From positions 28,399,672 to 28,463,671 of the forward strand of contig NC_135134.1 in NCBI RefSeq assembly GCF_051014445.1: a stretch of DNA of 64,000 nucleotides, given 5' to 3'. Below are positions 44,691-58,140 of this stretch, piece by piece; positions within the stretch are counted from its first letter, which is position 1, and each line of letters opens with the position of its first letter. A program made the position numbers and the translations under genes. Origin of the DNA: Colletes latitarsis (lineage: Eukaryota; Arthropoda; Insecta; Hymenoptera; Colletidae). Below the pieces are notes generated by a model. The model did no database searches. It was not told the DNA's origin and worked only from the letters and a program-made list of their open reading frames with translations.

Positions 44691-47600
44691 CTACGTGATG
44701 CAAGCCAAAAAAAGCCCAGAATCTAGCCATCAAGTATGAGAAATATGCGAAAGTATGAGCCTGATGAGTGCAAATCCCAGACCTAACCTAGACCTAACAT
44801 GTGCTATCCTCTAAAATATTGATCACGACCAGGTTTAATTTGACAGTTTCAGTGTGGTACCACATAACTACGTGATCCAAACCAGAGAAAGCCCAGAATC
44901 TGGCCATCAAGTAAGAGATATATGCGAAAGTATGAGCCTGATGGGGCAAATCCTACATCCAACTCAGGCTTAACATGTGTTATCCTCTAAAATATTGATC
45001 GACACCAGGTTTAATGAACTGTTCCAGTGTGATACCACATTACCACGTGATCCAAACCAGAAGAAACCCGGGATCTGGCCAACAAGTATGCGGAAAATGC
45101 GAAAGTATGAGCCTGATGAGGGCAAATCCCAGACCTAATCCAGACCTAACATGCGTTATCCACTAAAATATTGATCGAGACCAGGTTTAATTTGACAGTT
45201 TCAGTGTGGTACCACGTAACTACGTGATCCAAACCAGAGAAAGCCCAGGATCTGGCCAACAAGCATGAGAAATATGCGAAAGTATGAGCATGATGAGAGC
45301 AAATCCCAGACCTAACCTAGACCTAACATGCGTTATCCACTAAAATATTGATCGTGCCCAGGTTTAGTCGACTGTTTCGGTGTGGTACCACATTACTACG
45401 TGATCCAATCCAGAAAAAGCCCAGAATCTGGCCATCAAGTAAGAGATATATGCGAAAGTATGAGCCTGAGGAGGGCAAATCCTAGACCCAACTCAGACTT
45501 AACATTCGTTATCCTCTAAAATATTGATCGAAACCAGGTTTAATGGACTGTTTCAGTGTGGTACCACATTCCTACGTGATCCAAAGCAGAAAAAACCCAG
45601 GATCTGTTCAACAGGTATGTGAAGAATGCGAAAGTGTGAGCCTGATGAGGGTAAATCCCGGACCTAACATAGACCTAACATGCGTTATCCTCTAAAATAT
45701 TGATCGAAACCACGTTTAATGGTCTGCTTCAGCGTGGAACCGCATTACTACGTGATCGAAACCAAAAAAGGCCCAGAATCTGGCCATCAAGTATGAGAAA
45801 TATGCGAAAGTATTAGCCTGATGAGTGCAAATCCCAGACCTAACCTAGACCTAACATGCGTTACCCTGTAAAATATCGATCGGAACCAGGTTTAATCGAC
45901 TGTTTCAGTGTGGTACCACATTACTACGTGATCCAATCCAGAAAGAGCCCAGAATCTGGCCATCAAGTAAGAGATATATGCGAAAGTATGAGCCTGATGG
46001 GGGCAAATCCTACATCCAACTCAGGCTTAACATGTGTTATCCTCTAAAATATTGATCGAAACCAGGTTTAATGGACTGTTTCAGTGTGATACCACATTAT
46101 CACGTGATCCAAACCAGAAAAAACCCGGGATCTGGCCAACAAGAATGCGGAAAATGCGAAAGTATGAGCCTGATGAGGGCAAATCCCAGACCTAACCTAG
46201 ACCTAACATGTGCTATCCTCTAAAATATTGATCGAGACCAGGCTTAATTTGACAGTTTCAGTGTGATACCACATTACCACGTGATCCAAACCAGAAAAAA
46301 CCCGGGATCTGGCCAACAAGAATGCGGAAAATGCGAAAGTATGAGCCTGATGAGGGTAAATCCCGGACCTAACATAGACCTAACATGCGTTATCCTCTAA
46401 AATATTGATCGAAACCACGTTTAATGGTCTGCTTCAGCGTGGAACCGCATTACTACGTGATCGAAACCAAAAAAGGCCCAGAATCTGGCCATCAAGTAAG
46501 AGATATATGCGAAAGTATGAGCCTGATGAGGGCAAATCCCAGACCTAACCTAGACCTAACATGCGTTTTCCCCTAAAATATTGATCGAGACCAGGTTTAG
46601 TCGACCGTTTCAGTGTGGTACCACATTACTACGTGATGCAAGCCAAAAAAAGCCCAGAATCTAGCCATCAAGTATGAGAAATATGCGAAAGTATGAGCCT
46701 GATGAGTGCAAATCCCAGACCTAACCTAGACCTAACATGTGCTATCCTCTAAAATATTGATCGAGACCAGGCTTAATTTGACAGTTTCAGTGTGGTACCA
46801 CATAACTACGTGATCCAAACCAGAGAAAGCCCAGGATCTGGCCAACAAGCATGAGAAATATGCGAAAGTATGAGCATGATGAGAGCAAATCCCTGGCCTA
46901 ACCTAGACCTAACATGCGTTATCCTCTAAAATATCGATCGAAACCAGGTTTAATCGACTGTTTCAGTGTGGTACCACATTACTACGTGATCCAATCCAGA
47001 AAGAGCCCAGAATCTGGCCATCAAGTAGGAGATATATGCGAAAGTATGAGCCTGATGGGGGCAAATCCTACATCCAACTCAGGCTTAACATGTGTTATCC
47101 TCTAAAATATTGATCGAAACCAGGTTTAATGGACTGTTTCAGTGTGATACCACATTACCACGTGATCCAAACCAGAAAAAACCCGGGATCTGGCCAACAA
47201 GTATGCGGAAAATGCGAAAGTATGAGCCTGATGAGGGCAAATCCCAGACCTAATCCAGACCTAACATGCGTTTTCCCCTAAAATATTGATCGAGACCAGG
47301 TTTAGTCGACTGTTTCAGTGTGGTACCACATTACTACGTGATCCAAACCAAAAAAAGACCAGAATCTGGCCAACAAGTATGAGAAATATGCGAAAGTATG
47401 ACCCTGATGAGGGAAAATCCCAGACCTAATCCAGACCTAACATGCGTTATCCTCTAAAATAATGATCGAAACCAGGTTTATTGGACTGTTTCAGTGTGGT
47501 GCCACATTACTACGTGCTCCAAACCGAAAAAAGCCCAGAATCTGGCCATCATGTATGAGAAATATGCGAATGTATGAACCTGATGACTGCAAATCCCAAC

Positions 47601-49052
47601 CCTAACCTAGACCTAACATGCGTTATCCTCTAAAATATTGATCGAGACCAGGTTTAGTCGACTGTTTCAGTGTGGTACCACATTACTGCGTGATCCAAAC
47701 CAGAAAATGGCCAGGATCTGGCCATCAAGTATGAGAAATATGCGAAAGTATGAGCCTGATGAGTGCAAATCCCAGACCTAACCTAGACCTAACATGTGCT
47801 ATCCTCTAAAATATTGATCGAAACCAGGTTTAATGGTCTGCTTCAGCGTGGTACCGCATTACTACGTGATCGAAACCAAAAAAGGCCCAGAATCTGGCCA
47901 TCAAGTATGAGAAATATGCGAAGGTATGAGCCTGATGAGTGCAAATCCCAGACCTAACCTAGACCTAACATGCGTTATCACCTAAAATATCTATCGAAAC
48001 CAGGTTTAATCGACTGTTTCAGTGTGGTACCACATTACTACGTGATCCAATCCAGAAAGAGCCCAGAATCTGGCCATCAAGTAAGAGATATATGCGAAAG
48101 TATGAGCCTGATGGGGGCAAATCCTACATCCAACTCAGGCTTAACATGTGTTATCCTCTAAAATATTGATCAAAACCAGGATTAATGGACTGTTTCAGTG
48201 TGGTACCACATAACTACGTGATCCAAACCAGAGAAAGCCCAGTATCTGGCCAACAAGCATGAGAAATATGCGAAAGTTTGAGCATGATGAGAGCAAATCC
48301 CGGACCGAACATAGACCTAACATGCGTTATCCTCTAAAATATTGATCGAAACCAGGTTTAATTTGACAGTTTCAGTGTGGTACCACATAACTACGTGATC
48401 CAATCCAGAAAGAGCCCAGAATCTGGCCATCAAGTAAGAGATATATGCGAAAGTATGAGCCTAATGGGGGCAAATCCTACATCCAACTCAGGCTTAACAT
48501 GTGTTATCCTCTAAAATATTGATCGAAACCAGGTTTAATGGACTGCTTCAGTGTGAGACCACATTACCACGTGATCCAAACCAGAAAAAACCCGGGATCT
48601 GGCCAACAAGTATGCGGAAAATGCGAAAGTATGAGCCTGATGAGGGCAAATCCCAGACCTAATCCAGACCTAACATGCGTTTTCCCCTAAAATATTGATC
48701 GAGACCAGGTTTAGTCGACTGTTTCAGTGTGGTACCACATTACTACGTGATCCAAACCAAAAAAAGACCAGAATCTGGCCAACAAGTATGAGAAATATGC
48801 GAAAGTATGACCCTGATGAGGGAAAATCCCAGACCTAATCCAGACCTAACATGCGTTATCCTCCAAAATAATGATCGAAACCAGGTTTATTGGACTGTTT
48901 CAGTGTGGTGCCACATTACTACGTGCTCCAAACCGAAAAAAGCCCAGAATCTGGCCATCATGTATGAGAAATATGCGAATGTATGAACCTGATGACTGCA
49001 AATCCCAACCCTAACCTAGACCTAACATGCGTTATCCTCTAGAATATTGATC

Positions 49053-52000
49053 GAGACCAGGTTTAGTCGACTGTTTCAGTGTGGTACCACATTACTACGT
49101 GATGCAAGCCAAAAAAAGCCCAGAATCTAGCCATCAAGTATGAGAAATATGCGAAAGTATGAGCCTGATGTGTGCAAATCCCAGACCTAACCTAGACCTA
49201 ACATGTGCTATCCTCTAAAATATTGATCGAGACCAGGTTTAATTTGACAGTTTCAGTGTGGTACTACATAACTACGTGATCCAAACCAGAGAAAGCCCAG
49301 GATCTGGCCAACAAGCATGAGAAATATGCGAAAGTATGAGCATGATGAGAGCAAATCCCAGACCTAACCTAGACCTAACATGCGTTATCCACTAAAATAT
49401 TGATCGTGCCCAGGTTTCGTCGACTGTTTCGGTGTGGTACCACATTACTACGTGATCCAATCCAGAAGAAGCCCAGAATCTGGCCATCAAGTAAGAGATA
49501 TATGCGAAAGTGTGAGCCTGAGGAGGGCAAATCCTAGACCCAACTCAGACTTAACATGTGTTATCCTTTAAAATATTGATCGAAACCAGGTTTAATGGAC
49601 TGTTTCAGTGTGATACCACATTACCACCTGATCCAAACCAGAAAAAACCCGGGATCTGGCCAACAAGTATGCGGAAAATGCGAAAGTATGAGCCTGATGA
49701 GGGCAAATCCCAGACCTAATCCAGACCTAACATGCGTTATCCTCTAAAATATTGATCCAAACCAGGTTTATTGGACTGTTTCAGTGTGGTACCACATTAC
49801 TACGTGCTCCAAACCGAAAAAAGCCCAGAATCTGGCCATCATGTATGAGAAATATGCGAATGTATGAACCTGATGACTGCAAATCCCAACCCTAACCTAG
49901 ACCTAACATGCGTTATCCTCTAAAATATTGATCGAGACCAGGTTTAGTCGACTGTTTCAGTGTGGTACCACATTACTACGTGATGCAAGCCAAAAAAAGC
50001 CCAGAATCTAGCCATCAAGCATGAGAAATATGCGAAAGTATGAGCCTGATGAGTGCAAATCCCAGACCTAACCTAGACCTAACATGTGCTATCCTCTAAA
50101 ATATTGATCGAGACCAGGTTTAATTTGACAGTTTCAGTGTGGTACCACATTCCTACGTGATCCAAAGCAGAAAAAGGCCAGGATCTGGCCATCAAGTAAG
50201 AGAAACATGCGAAAGTATGAGCCTGATGAGAGCAAATCCCAGACCTAACCTAGACCTAACATGCGTTATCCTCTAAAATATCGATCGAAACCAGGTTTAA
50301 TGGACTGTTTCAGTGTGGTACCACATTCCTACGTGATCCAAAGCAGAAAAAGGCCAGGATCTGGCCATCAAGTAAGAGATATATGCGAAAGTATGAGCCT
50401 GAGGAGGGCAAATCCTAGACCCAACTCAGACTTAACATGTGTTATCCTCTAAAATATTGATCGAAACCAGGTTTAATGGACTGTTTCAGTGTGGTACCAC
50501 ATTCCTACGTGATCCAAAGCAGAAAAAGGCCAGGATCTGGCCATCAAGTAAGAGAAACATGCGAAAGTATGAGCCTGATGAGAGCAAATCCCAGACCTAA
50601 CCTAGACCTAACATGCGTTATACTCTAAAATATCGATCGAAACCAGGTTTAATCGACTGTTTCAGTGTGGTACCACATTACTACGTGATCCAATCCAGAA
50701 AAAGCCCAGAATCTGGCCATCAAGTAAGAGATATATGCGAAAGTATGAGCCTGAGGAGGGCAAATCCTAGACCCAACTCAGACTTAACATGTGTTATCCT
50801 CTAAAATATTGATCGAAACCAGGTTTAATGGACTGTTTCAGTGTGGTACCACATTCCTACGTGATCCAAAGCAGAAAAAGGCCAGGAGCTGGCCATCAAG
50901 TAAGAGAAACATGCGAAAGTATGAGCCTGATGAGAGCAAATCCCAGACCTAACCTAGACCTAACATGAGTTATCCTTTGAAATGTTGACCCAGACTAGGT
51001 TTAATTGACTGTTTCAGTGTGGTACCACATCACCACGTGATCCAAACCAGAAAAAACCCAGGATCTGTTCAACAGGTATGTGAAGAATGCGAAAGTGTGA
51101 GCCTGATGAGAGCAAATCCCATACATAATCCAGACCTAACATGCATTATCCACTAAAATATTGATCGTGCCCAGGTTTAGTCGACTGTTTCAGTGTGGTA
51201 CCACACTACTATGTGATCCATACCAGAAAAAACCCAGGATCTGTTCAACAAGTATGTGAAGAATGCGAAAGTATGAGACTGATGAGGGCAAATCCCATAC
51301 ATAATCCAGACCTAACATGCATTATCCACTAAAATATTGATCGTGACCAGGCTTAGTCGACTGTTTCGGTGTGGTACCACATTACTACGTGATCCAATCC
51401 AGGAAAAGCCCAGAATCTGGACATCAAGTAAGAGAAACATGCGAAAGTATGAGCCTGATGAGAGCAAATCCCAGACCTAACCTAGACCTAACATGAGTTA
51501 TCCTTTGAAATGTTGACCCAGACTAGGTTTAATTGACTGTTTCAGTGTGGTACCACATCACCACGTGATCCAAACCAGAAAAAACCCAGGATCTGTTCAA
51601 CAGGTATGTGAAGAATGCGAAAGTGTGAGCCTGATGAGAGCAAATCCCAGACCTAACCTAGACCTAACATGAGTTATCCTTTGAAATGTTGACCCAGACT
51701 AGGTTTAATTGACTGTTTCAGTGTGGTACCACCTTACCACGTGATCCAAACCAGAAAAAACCCAGGATCTGTTCAGCAGGTATGTGAAGAATGCGAAAGT
51801 GTGAGCCTGATGAGGGTTAATCCCGGACCTAACATAGACCTAACATGCGTTATCCTCTAAAATATTCATCGAATCCACGTTTAATGGTCTGCTTCAGCGT
51901 GGTACCGCATTACTACGTGATCGAAACCAAAAAAGGCCCAGAATCTGGCCATCAAGTATGAGAAATATGCGAAAGTATGAGCCTGATGAGTGCAAATCCC

Positions 52001-54900
52001 AGACCTAACCTAGACCTAACATGCGTTATCCTCTAAAATATCGATCGAAACCAGGTTTAATCGACTGTTTCAGTGTGGTACCACATTACTACGTGATCCA
52101 ATCCAGAAAGAGCCCAGAATCTGGCCATCAAGTAAGAGATATATGCGAAAGTATGAGCCTGATGGGGGCAAATCCTACATCCAACTCAGGCTTAATATGT
52201 GTTATCCTCTAAAATATTGATCGAAACCAGGTTTAATGGACTGTTTCAGTGTGATACCACATTACCACGTGATCCAAACCAGAAAAAACCCGGGATCTGG
52301 CCAACAAGAATGCGGAAAATGCGAAAGTAAGAGCCTGATGAGGGCAAATCCCAGACCTAATCCAGACCTAACATGCGTTTTCCCCTATAATATTGATCGA
52401 GAGCAGGTTTAGTCGACTGTTTCAGTGTGGTACCACATTACTACGTGATCCAAACCAAAAAAAGACCAGAATCTGGCCAACAAGTATGAGAAATATGCGA
52501 AAGTATGATCCTGATGAGGGAAAATCCCAGACCTAATCCAGACCTAACATGCGTTATCCTCTAAAATATTGATCGAAACCAGGTTTATTGGACTGTTTCA
52601 GTGTGGTACCACATTACTACGTGCTCCAAACCGAAAAAAGCCCAGAATCTGGCCATCATGTATGAGAAATATGCGAATGTATGAACCTGATGACTGCAAA
52701 TCCCAACCCTAACCTAGACCTAACATGCGTTATCCACTAAAATATTGATCGAGACCAGGTTTAGTCGACTGTTTCAGTGTGGTACCACATTACTACGTGA
52801 TGCAAGCCAAAAAAAGCCCAGAATCTAGCCATCAAGTATGAGAAATATGCGAAAGTATGAGCCTGATGAGTGCAAATCCCAGACCTAACCTAGACCTAAC
52901 ATGTGCTATCCTCTAAAATATTGATCACGACCAGGTTTAATTTGACAGTTTCAGTGTGGTACCACATAACTACGTGATCCAAACCAGAGAAAGCCCAGGA
53001 TCTGGCCAACAAGCATGAGAAATATGCGAAAGTATGACCATGATGAGAGCAAATCCCAGACCTAACCTAGACCTAACATGCGTTATCCTCTAAAATATCG
53101 ATCGAAACCAGGTTTAATCGACTGTTTCAGTGTGGTACCATATTACTACGTGATCCAATCCAGAAAGAGCCCAGAATCTGGCCATCAAGTAAGAGATATA
53201 TGCGAAAGTATGAGCCTGATGGGGACAAATCCTACAACCAACTCAGGCTTAACATGTGTTATCCTCTAAAATATTGATCGACACCAGGTTTAATGAACTG
53301 TTTCAGTGTGAAACCACATTACTACGTGATCCAAACCAGAAGAAACCCGGGATCTGGCCAACAAGTATGCGGAAAATGCGAAAGTATGAGCCTGATGAGG
53401 GCAAATCCCAGACCTAATCCAGACCTAACATGCGTTATCCACTAAAATATTGATCGAGACCAGGTTTAATTTGACAGTTTCAGTGTGGTACCACATAACT
53501 ACGTGATCCAAACCAGAGAAAGCCCAGGATCTGGCCAACAAGCATGAGAAATATGCGAAAGTATGAGCATGATGAGAGCAAATCCCAGACCTAACCTAGA
53601 CCTAACATGCGTTATCCACTAAAATATTGATCGTGCCCAGGTTTACTCGACTGTTTCGGTGTGGTACCACATTACTACGTGATCCAATCCAGAAAAAGCC
53701 CAGAATCTGGCCATCAAGTAAGAGATATATGCGAAAGTATGAGCCTGAGGAGGGCAAATCCTAGACCCAACTCAGACTTAACATGCGTTATCCTCTAAAA
53801 TATTGATCGAAACCAGGTTTAATGGACTGTTTCAGTGTGGTACCACATTCCTACGTGATCCAAAGCAGAAAAAACCCAGGATCTGTTCAACAGGTATGTG
53901 AAGAATGCGAAAGTGTGAGCCTGATGAGGGTAAATCCCGGACCTAACATAGACCTAACATGCGTTATCCTCTAAAATATTGATCGAAACCACGTTTAATG
54001 GTCTGCTTCAGCGTGGTACCGCATTACTACGTGATCGAAACCAAAAAAGGCCCAGAATCTGGCCATCAAGTATGAGAAATATGCGAAAGTATTAGCCTGA
54101 TGAGTGCAAATCCCAGACCTAACCTAGACCTAACATGCGTTATCCTCTAAAATATCGATCGAAACCAGGTTTAATCGACTGTTTCAGTGTGGTACCATAT
54201 TACTACGTGATCCAATCCAGAAAGAGCCCAGAATCTGGCCATCAAGTAAGAGATATATGCGAAAGTATGAGCCTGATGGGGGCAAATCCTACATCCAACT
54301 CAGGCTTAACATGTGTTATCCTCTAAAATATTGATCGAAACCAGGTTTAATGGACTGTTTCAGTGTGATACCACATTACCACGTGATCCAAACCAGAAAA
54401 AACCCGGGATCTGGCCAACAAGAATGCGGAAAATGCGAAAGTATGAGCCTGATGAGGGCAAATCCCAGACCTAATCCAGACCTAACATGCGTTTTCCCCT
54501 AAAATATTGATCGAAACCAGGTTTAGTCGACTGTTTCAGTGTGGTACCACATTACTACGTGATCCAAACCAAAAAAAGACCAGAATCTGGCCAACAAGTA
54601 TGAGAAATATGCGAAAGTATGACCCTGATGAGGGAAAATCCCAGACCTAATCCAGACCTAACATGCGTTATCCTCTAAAATATTGATCGAAACCAGGTTT
54701 AATGGACTGTTTCAGTGTGGTACCACATTACTACATGCTCCAAACCGAAAAAAGCCCAGAATCTGGCCATCATGTATGAGAAATATGCGAATGTATGAAC
54801 CTGATGACTGCAAATCCCAACCCTAACCTAGACCTAACATGCGTTATCCTCTAAAATATTGATCGAGACCAGGTTTAGTCGACTGTTTCAGTGTGGTACC
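49053..54900 (+). repeat. About 5.8-kb satellite block, second copy
   Basis: Copy of 39541-44690 with a three-monomer insertion near 51120-51650 and one monomer more near 52700. Inside it marker monomers at 52021, 53078 and 54135 are spaced 1057 bp, a six-monomer periodicity also seen at 42862-43919 and 45856-46914-47970. Confidence 0.88.
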
Positions 54901-57900
54901 ACATTACTGCGTGATCCAAACCAGAAAATGGCCAGGATCTGGCCATCAAGTATGAGAAATATGCGAAAGTATGAGCCTGATGAGTGCAAATCCCAGACCT
55001 AACCTAGACCTAACATGTGCTATCCTCTAAAATATTGATCGAGACCAGGTTTAATTTGACAGTTTCAGTGTGGTACCACATAACTACGTGATCCAAACCA
55101 GAGAAAGCCCAGGATCTGGCCAACAAGCATGAGAAATATGCGAAAGTTTGAGCATGATGAGAGCAAATCCCGGACCTAACATAGACCTAACATGCGTTAT
55201 CCTCTAAAATATTGATCGAAACCAGGTTTAATGGTCTGCTTCAGCGTGGTACCGCATTACTACGTGATCCAATCCAGAAAGAGCCCAGAATCTGGCCATC
55301 AAGTAAGAGATATATGCGAAAGTATGAGCCTGATGGGGGCAAATCCTACATCCAACTCAGGCTTAACATGTGTTATCCTCTAAAATATTGACCAAAACCA
55401 GGTTTAATGGACTGTTTCAGTGTGATACCACATTACCACGTGATACAAACCAGAAAAAACCCGGGATCTGGCCAACAAGAATGCGGAAAATGCGAAAGTA
55501 TGAGCCTGATGAGGGCAAATCCCAGACCTAATCCAGACCTAACATGCGTTTTCCCCTAAAATATTGATCGAGACCAGGTTTAGTCGACTGTTTCAATGTG
55601 GTACCACATTACTACGTGATCCAAACCAAAAAAAGACCAGAATCTGGCCAACAAGTATGAGAAATATGCGAAAGTATGAACCTGATGACTGCAAATCCCA
55701 ACCCTAACCTAGACCTAACATGCGTTATCCTCTAGAATATTGATCGAGACCAGGTTTAGTCGACTGTTTCAGTGTGGTACCACATTACTGCGTGATGCAA
55801 ACCAGAAAATGGCCAGGATCTGGCCATCAAGTATGAGAAATATGCGAAAGTATGAGCCTGATGAGTGCAAATCCCAGACCTAACCTAGACCTAACATGCG
55901 TTATCCGCTAAAATATCGATCGAAACCAGGTTTAATCGACTGTTTCAGTGTGGTACCACATTACTACGTGATCCAATCCAGAAAGAGCCCAGAATCTGGC
56001 CATCAAGTAAGAGAAATATGCGAAAGTATGAACCTGATGACTGCAAATCCCAACCCTAACCTAGACCTAACATGCGTTATCCTCTAGAATATTGATCGAG
56101 ACCAGGTTTAGTCGACTGTTTCAATGTGGTACCACATTACTACGTGATCCAAACCAAAAAAAGACCAGAATCTGGCCAACAAGTAAGAGAAATATGCGAA
56201 AGTATGAACCTGATGACTGCAAATCCCAACCCTAACCTAGACCTAACATGCGTTATCCTCTAGAATATTGATCGAGACCAGGTTTAGTCGACTGTTTCAG
56301 TGTGGTACCACATTACCACGTGATCCAAACCAGAAAAAACCCGGGATCTGGCTAACAAGAATGCGGAAAATGCGAAAGTATGAGCCTGATGAGGGCAAAT
56401 CCCAGACCTAATCCAGACCTAACATGCGTTTTCCCCTAAAATATTGATCGAGACCAGGTTTAGTCGACTGTTTCAATGTGGTACCACATTACTACGTGAT
56501 CCAAACCAAAAAAAGACCAGAATCTGGCCAACAAGTATGAGAAATATGCGAAAGTATGACCCTGATGAGGGAAAATCCCAGACCTAATCCAGACCTAACA
56601 TTCGTTATCCTCTAAAATATTGATCGAAACCAGGTTTATTGGACTGTTTCAGTGTGGTACCACATTACTACGTGCTCCAAACCGAAAAAAGCCCAGAATC
56701 TGGCCATCATGTATGAGAAATATGCGAATGTATGAACCTGATGACTGCAAATCCCAACCCTAACCTAGACCTAACATGCGTTATCCTCTAAAATATTGAT
56801 CGAGACCAGGTTTAGTCGGCTGTTTCAGTGTGGTACCACATTACTACGTGATGCAAGCCAAAAAAAGCCCAGAATCTAGCCATCAAGTATGAGAAATATG
56901 CGAAAGTATGAGCCTGATGAGTGCAAATCCCAGACCTAACCTAGACCTAACATGTGCTATCCTCTAAAATATTGATCGAGACCAGGTTTAATTTGACAGT
57001 TTCAGTGTGGTACCACATAACTACGTGATCCAAACCAGAGAAAGCCCAGGATCTGGCCAACAAGCATGAGAAATATGCGAAAGTATGAGCATGATGAGAG
57101 CAAATCCCAGACCTAACCTAGACCTAACATGCGTTATCCTCTAAAATATCGATCGAAACCAGGTTTAATCGACTGTTTCAGTGTGGTACCACATTACTAC
57201 GTCATCCAATCCAGAAAGAGCCCAGAATCTGGCCATCAAGTAAGAGATATATGCGAAAGTATGAGCCTGATGGGGGCAAATCCTACATCCAACTCAGGCT
57301 TAACATGTGTTATCCTCTAAAATATTGATCGAAACCAGGTTTAATGGACTGTTTCAGTGTGAGACCACATTACCACGTGATCCAAACCAGAAAAAACCCG
57401 GGATCTGGCCAACAAGTATGCGGAAAATGCGGAAGTATGAGCCTGATGAGGGCAAATCCCAGACCTAATCCAGACCTAACGTGCGTTTTCCCCTAAAATA
57501 TTGATCCAGACCAGGTTTAGTCGACTGTTTCAGTGTGGTACCACATTACTACGTGATCCAAACCAAAAAAAGACCAGAATCTGGCCAACAAGTATGAGAA
57601 ATATGCGAAAGTATGACCCTGATGAGGGAAAATCCCAGACCTAATCCAGACCTAACATGCGTTATCCTCTAAAATATTGATCGAAACCAGGTTTATTGGA
57701 CTGTTTCAGTGTGGTACCAGATTACTACGTGCTCCAAACCGAAAAAAGCCCAGAATCTGGCCATCATGTATGAGAAATATGCGAATGTATGAACCTGATG
57801 ACTGCAAATCCCAACCCTAACCTAGACCTAACATGCGTTATCCTCTAAAATATTGATCGAGACCAGGTTTAGTCGACTGTTTCAGTGTGGTACCACATTA

Positions 57901-58140
57901 CTACGTGATGCAAGCCAAAAAAAGCCCAGAATCTAGCCATCAAGTATGAGAAATATGCGAAAGTATGAGCCCGATGAGTGCAAATCCCAGACCTAACCTA
58001 GACCTAACATGTGCTATCCTCTAAAATATTGATCGAGACCAGGTTTAATTTGACAGTTTCAGTGTGGTACCACATAACTACGTGATCCAAACCAGAGAAA
58101 GCCCAGGATCTGGCCAACAAGCATGAGAAATATGCGAAAG

